Shown here: piece by piece, positions 5,136 to 8,094 of the stretch
Layout: the number at the start of each line of letters is the position of its first letter
How positions within the stretch are numbered: position 1 is the stretch's first letter
Origin: Gallionellaceae bacterium
Lineage (GTDB): Bacteria > Pseudomonadota > Gammaproteobacteria > Burkholderiales > Gallionellaceae
DNA: 8,094 nt
Assembly: GCA_003151655.1 (NCBI GenBank)
Contig: PLYB01000270.1
Span: 225 to 8,318, forward strand
Reading direction: 5' to 3'
Position numbers and translations under genes: made by a program
The notes under the pieces: generated by a model
What the model was told of the DNA's origin: nothing
What the model saw: the letters and a program-made list of their open reading frames with translations, nothing else
The model's database searches: none

Positions 5136-5590
5136 GGATTTATTAAAACTGCCGCGATCACTTTGCGGTCTTCGGCGACGAGAATATTGTAGGTGCGGCA
5201 GGCGGCGGGGGTGTCCATAAATTCGACGGCGATTTTTGCGCGGATAAGTTCGCGATACAAGTCGGGATGGGCGAACTGCTGTTTTGTGCCAGTGCCGAGC
5301 AGTATTACCTCCGGCATAAACGTGAAACTCGCGCAGCGAACGATTGCCCCTTCCCCTGCTTGCGGGGGAAGGTTGGGATGGGGGGAAACGGGCATGCCCG
5401 TTAGTGCCAGAAAGTAGTCGAAATGCGCCGCGTTGAGGCTGGCGAAATCCGTGGCCGTCCAGTCGGTGCGGACTTCTGCGGCCATTACTACTACGGGCTG
5501 TTGGAAGCGTTTGCCATTGACGGCAACAAACCCCCCACCGTATTCGGTGAATAGTTTGTAATTGGTATTTGTATCTTGGTGCAATGCCAA
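5132..5590 (-). CDS. Mth938-domain (DUF498, NDUFAF3-like) protein with an in-frame repeat insertion
   Basis: The family is small, of about 120-125 residues, and related to the mitochondrial complex I assembly factor NDUFAF3; its role in bacteria is not established. Recognisable blocks are NYKLFTEYGGGFVAVNGKRF, TDWTATDFASLNAAHFDYF, PEVILLGTGTKQQFAHPDLY and the hallmark MDTPAACRTYNILVAEDRKV. The start is set at TTG 5590 because GGAGA lies 6 nt upstream and the homology begins at LHQDTNTNYKLF; ATG 5614 is an alternative without a good ribosome site. Residues 64-92 (about 29 codons) have no counterpart in the family and come from a palindromic repeat. Removing them leaves 123 residues, the normal length. 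The TAG stop is part of the neighbouring REPIN. The gene is divergent from alaA and precedes moxR on the same strand. Confidence 0.82.
   Translation of the reverse strand: MALHQDTNTNYKLFTEYGGGFVAVNGKRFQQPVVVMAAEVRTDWTATDFASLNAAHFDYFLALTGMPVSPHPNLPPQAGEGAIVRCASFTFMPEVILLGTGTKQQFAHPDLYRELIRAKIAVEFMDTPAACRTYNILVAEDRKVIAAVLINP
5315..5401. repeat. Palindromic repeat inserted in frame in the Mth938-domain gene
   Basis: About 87 nt, a multiple of three, interrupt the family alignment. The segment includes CCTTCCCC...GGGGAAGG (within 5346-5385), followed by the G-rich tail AAGGTTGGGATGGGGG, and then an exact 16-bp palindrome AACGGGCATGCCCGTT (5387-5402). On the gene strand it reads through as SPHPNLPPQAGEGA, the usual translation of this kind of dispersed repeat. 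The tail is shared with the right unit at 4066-4087 read in reverse complement. The exact insertion ends are uncertain by a few bases. Confidence 0.65.
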
Positions 5591-5625
5591 AGCGGTTCTC
5601 CATTTGCGGCGCATAGCGGTGGCGC

Positions 5626-5676
5626 GGTAGAATTGCACCCTTTGCAACGCCTGAACTGAACAGTGGTGATTCTACC
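5626..5676. promoter_or_regulatory. Inverted repeat in the divergent promoter region of the Mth938 and alaA genes
   Basis: GGTAGAAT (5626-5633) and ATTCTACC (5669-5676) are perfect 8-bp arms 35 nt apart in the 121-bp divergent spacer. Each arm contains TAGAAT, a fair -10 box, reading outward toward its own gene. For the + strand TTGCGG (5604-5609) lies 18 nt upstream as a weak -35; no -35 is evident for the minus strand. It could be a pair of back-to-back promoters or one operator. Confidence 0.35.
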
Positions 5677-5711
5677 ATCGGCTTCAGTCCGGCAGATTAG
5701 GAAGCGTTCAC

Positions 5712-6959
5712 GTGAAACCCGAAAAAGATACCTCCAAGCCCGTGCTGAAGTCCAACAAGCTGGCGAACGTCTGTTATGACATTCGCGGCCCGGTCATGGC
5801 GCGAGCGAAGCAGATGGAGGAAGAGGGGCATCGCATCATCAAGTTGAATATCGGCAATCTGGCGCCGTTCGGCTTCGACGCACCGGAAGAGGTGCAGCAT
5901 GATGTCATTCTCAATATGCCGAATTCGTCCGGCTATTCTGATTCAAAGGGTTTGTTCGCCGCGCGCAAGGCGATCATGCATTACACGCAGTTGAAGAAAA
6001 TTGCGGGTGTCACTATCGACGATATTTACATCGGCAACGGTGCCTCCGAGCTTATCGTCATGTGCATGACGGGTTTGCTGAATCCCGGCGACGAAGTGCT
6101 GGTGCCTGCGCCCGACTATCCGCTGTGGACTGCGGCAGTGACGCTGGCGAGTGGCACACCGCGTCATTACATCTGCGACGAGGCCAATGACTGGAACCCA
6201 GATCTGGCGGATATGCGCAGCAAGATCACGCCGAATACACGCGCCATCGTCGTTATCAATCCGAACAATCCGACCGGAGCGGTGTACTCCGATGAGATTT
6301 TGAAACAGATCATCCAACTGGCGCGCGAACACAATCTCATCATCTTCGCCGATGAGATTTACGACAAGGTGTTGTATGACGGTGCAACGCATACCTCTAT
6401 CGCCTCGCTGGCGGATGATGTGCTGTTCGTCACGCTCAACGGGTTGTCGAAAAATTATCGTGCCTGCGGTTATCGTTCCGGCTGGATGGTGGTGTCAGGA
6501 ACGAAGAAAAATGCGCAGGATTATCTGGATGGATTGGATATTCTGGCCTCAATGCGTTTGTGTTCCAACGTGCCGGGACAATATGCCATTCAGACCGCGC
6601 TCGGCGGCTACCAAAGCATCAATGATCTGGTCGCGCCCGGCGGGCGCTTGTGCCGGCAGCGTGACCTTGCGCACAAGCTGCTCACGGCTATTCCCGGCGT
6701 GACCTGCATCAAGCCGAAAGCCGCGCTATACCTGTTTCCGAAGCTTGATCCAAAGATGTACCCAATCGAGAATGATCAGAAATTCATCCTCGAATTGCTG
6801 GAAGCCGAAAAGGTGCTGATCGTGCAGGGCAGCGGTTTTAACTGGCCCAATACCGATCACTTCCGCGTAGTGTTTTTGCCTAATGCGGATGATCTGACAG
6901 AAGCGATCGGACGCATCGCGCGCTTCCTGGAAAGTTATCGCAAGCAGCACGGGACATAA
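5712..6959 (+). CDS. alaA: Alanine-synthesizing pyridoxal-phosphate aminotransferase AlaA
   Basis: This is a class I/II (fold type I) aminotransferase that makes alanine from pyruvate with glutamate as amino donor, in the cytoplasm. It has 415 residues and closely resembles E. coli AlaA (YfbQ, 405 aa) from memory: LANVCYDIRGPV near the start, NIGNLAPFGFDAPEE, LVPAPDYPLWTAAV, VINPNNPTGAVYS (NPNNPTG 183-189), FADEIYDKVLYD and LASMRLCSNVPGQ. The cofactor lysine is K247 in LNGLSKNYR; the C-terminal substrate arginine is R385 in DHFRVVFLP. The start is GTG 5712 with AGGAAG 7 nt upstream. Leu50 replaces the Pro found in the E. coli motif IGNPAPFGF, a mild departure. The stop is TAA 6957-6959, with a REPIN one base later and hom 84 bp downstream on the same strand, probably co-transcribed. 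Confidence 0.92.
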   Translation: MKPEKDTSKPVLKSNKLANVCYDIRGPVMARAKQMEEEGHRIIKLNIGNLAPFGFDAPEEVQHDVILNMPNSSGYSDSKGLFAARKAIMHYTQLKKIAGVTIDDIYIGNGASELIVMCMTGLLNPGDEVLVPAPDYPLWTAAVTLASGTPRHYICDEANDWNPDLADMRSKITPNTRAIVVINPNNPTGAVYSDEILKQIIQLAREHNLIIFADEIYDKVLYDGATHTSIASLADDVLFVTLNGLSKNYRACGYRSGWMVVSGTKKNAQDYLDGLDILASMRLCSNVPGQYAIQTALGGYQSINDLVAPGGRLCRQRDLAHKLLTAIPGVTCIKPKAALYLFPKLDPKMYPIENDQKFILELLEAEKVLIVQGSGFNWPNTDHFRVVFLPNADDLTEAIGRIARFLESYRKQHGT

Positions 6960-6960
6960 T

Positions 6961-7029
6961 GTAGGGGCGTATGGCAATACGCCCTTTGATTTTAAATTAG
7001 CAACAGGGCGTATTGCCATACGCCCCTAC
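6961..7029. repeat. REPIN-like element, copy B (two GTAG-headed hairpins, inverted)
   Basis: The unit at 6961-6984 and the reverse-complement unit at 7006-7029 are identical over all 24 nt, with a 21-nt AT-rich spacer. The left unit is also identical to that of copy A at 5058-5081. It fills almost the whole 84-bp gap between alaA and hom and ends 14 bp before the hom start, leaving the ribosome site free. In the alaA-hom transcript it would fold into a long stem that could stabilise or attenuate the message; this is inference. Confidence 0.8.
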
Positions 7030-7043
7030 ATCAAAGGCAACAA

Positions 7044-8094
7044 ATGAAACCAATCAACGTAGGTCTACTCGGTATCGGTACTGTTGGCGGCGGCACGTTT
7101 ACCGTGCTGCAACGTAACGCGGAAGAAATCATACGCCGCGCCGGGCGTCCCATCCGCATCACGGTGGTGGCCGATAAAAATCTTGAGCTCGCGAAGAAAG
7201 TCACGGGCGGCGCATGCCGTGTAACCGACGACGCGTTCTCGGTGGTGAATGATCCGAAAGTAGACATCGTCATTGAACTTATCGGCGGTTGCGGCGTGGC
7301 AAAAGAGCTGGTACTGAAAGCGATTGCCAACGGCAAGCATGTGGTGACTGCCAACAAGGCGCTGCTGGCGATGCACGGTAACGAGATATTCCAAGCCGCG
7401 CAGAAAATGCGCGTGATGGTTGCCTTCGAGGCGGCAGTTGCGGGCGGCATCCCCATCATCAAAGCGTTGCGCGAAGGCTTGAGTGCGAACCGTATCGAAT
7501 GGATCGCGGGCATCATCAACGGCACTACCAATTTTATTTTGTCCGAAATGCGCGACAAAGGATCGAGCTTTGATACCGTGCTGAAAGAAGCGCAAAGCTT
7601 GGGTTACGCCGAGGCTGATCCGACCTTCGATATAGAAGGAGTCGACGCTGCGCACAAGATTACGATCTTGTCCGCGTTGGCATTTGGTATCCCGATGCAG
7701 TTTGACAAAGCCTACATCGAAGGTATTTCCAAGCTGGATGCGATTGACATCAAATACGCTGAACAACTTGGCTACCGCATCAAGCTGCTGGGCATCACCA
7801 AACGCACACCGGAAGGGGTTGAGTTGCGCGTACATCCCACTTTGATTCCAAGTAAACGCCTCATCGCCAATGTCGAAGGCGCGATGAATGCGGTGCTGAT
7901 AGAGGGTGATGCCGTGGGCGCGACGCTGTATTACGGCAAAGGCGCGGGTGCCGAGCCAACCGCCAGCGCGGTGATCGCCGATCTGGTGGATGTGACGCGC
8001 GTACACACTGCCGACCCGGAAAACCGCGTGCCGCATCTGGCGTTCCAGCCCGATCAACTGGTCAACTTGCCCATCCTGCCGATGGATAAGATTA
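7044..8094 (+). CDS. hom: Homoserine dehydrogenase, 3' end outside the window
   Basis: Homoserine dehydrogenase reduces aspartate semialdehyde to homoserine with NAD(P)H, the branch step to threonine and methionine, in the cytoplasm. Start ATG 7044 has AAAGG 6 nt upstream. The window shows 350 residues of a protein usually about 435 long. The N-terminal Rossmann motif is GLLGIGTVGGG (7-17); TANKAL (102-107) carries K105. The catalytic region is NGTTNFIL (159-166) and AEADPTFDIEGVDAAHK (189-205). The acidic and lysine residues E190, D196, D201 and K205 have the same spacing as E208, D214, D219 and K223 of the yeast enzyme. The C-terminal ACT regulatory domain, typical of bacterial Hom, would lie beyond the edge. 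In related genomes thrC often follows, but that is out of view. Confidence 0.95.
   Translation, partial: MKPINVGLLGIGTVGGGTFTVLQRNAEEIIRRAGRPIRITVVADKNLELAKKVTGGACRVTDDAFSVVNDPKVDIVIELIGGCGVAKELVLKAIANGKHVVTANKALLAMHGNEIFQAAQKMRVMVAFEAAVAGGIPIIKALREGLSANRIEWIAGIINGTTNFILSEMRDKGSSFDTVLKEAQSLGYAEADPTFDIEGVDAAHKITILSALAFGIPMQFDKAYIEGISKLDAIDIKYAEQLGYRIKLLGITKRTPEGVELRVHPTLIPSKRLIANVEGAMNAVLIEGDAVGATLYYGKGAGAEPTASAVIADLVDVTRVHTADPENRVPHLAFQPDQLVNLPILPMDKI

Noticed and set aside
5094..5678. A 194-residue minus-strand frame over the Mth938 gene
   Set aside because: It is Arg/Ser/His-rich with no domain; the overlapping frame contains the clear Mth938 blocks.
7065..8057. A 330-residue minus-strand frame at the right edge
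   Set aside because: It is the antisense shadow of homoserine dehydrogenase, which is clear on the + strand although cut by the window edge.

Overview
The window looks like a chromosomal segment of a betaproteobacterium, most like the Nitrosomonadales/Gallionellaceae group. This is inferred from a divergent Mth938-domain gene beside an alaA-type aminotransferase that runs into homoserine dehydrogenase, and from the abundant short palindromic repeats. No rRNA or other marker gene is present, so the taxonomic placement is tentative.

Layout, left to right. (1) Positions 1-781 hold the C-terminal three quarters of an Acr3-type arsenite efflux permease, cut by the window edge. (2) Positions about 930-1640 hold a ribbon-helix-helix antitoxin and MazF/PemK toxin operon. 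Each gene lacks one base and so carries a -1 frameshift. The operon is either decaying or affected by sequencing error. (3) Positions 1637-2115 have no gene. They hold palindromic repeats, including one hairpin apparently inserted inside another, and a textbook intrinsic terminator on the + strand. (4) Positions 2116-2966, minus strand, hold a second and apparently intact toxin-antitoxin operon. A Phd-like antitoxin fused to a UPF0175 domain is followed by a DUF3368 PIN-domain ribonuclease, behind a 14-bp-arm inverted-repeat operator. (5) Positions 3083-3964 encode a secreted outer-membrane beta-barrel protein of unknown function. (6) Positions 4003-4102 hold a pair of inverted C/G-rich palindromes between convergent genes. 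(7) Positions 4130-5590, minus strand, hold a Mth938-domain gene followed by a MoxR AAA+ ATPase. (8) Positions 5712-8094, plus strand, hold alaA (alanine-forming transaminase) and then hom (homoserine dehydrogenase, truncated at the right edge), which are core amino-acid biosynthesis genes.

The right half is ordinary housekeeping sequence, and the left half (about 0.9-3.0 kb) is an accessory patch of two toxin-antitoxin modules and repeats. The most striking signal is the repeat content. Two near-identical REPIN-like elements (GTAG-headed hairpins in inverted pairs) sit between co-directional genes, one of them supplying the stop codon of the Mth938 gene. A different palindromic repeat is inserted in frame in the middle of that same Mth938 gene. 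No transposase of the REP-associated type is present in the window, so these elements would have to be mobilised from elsewhere.
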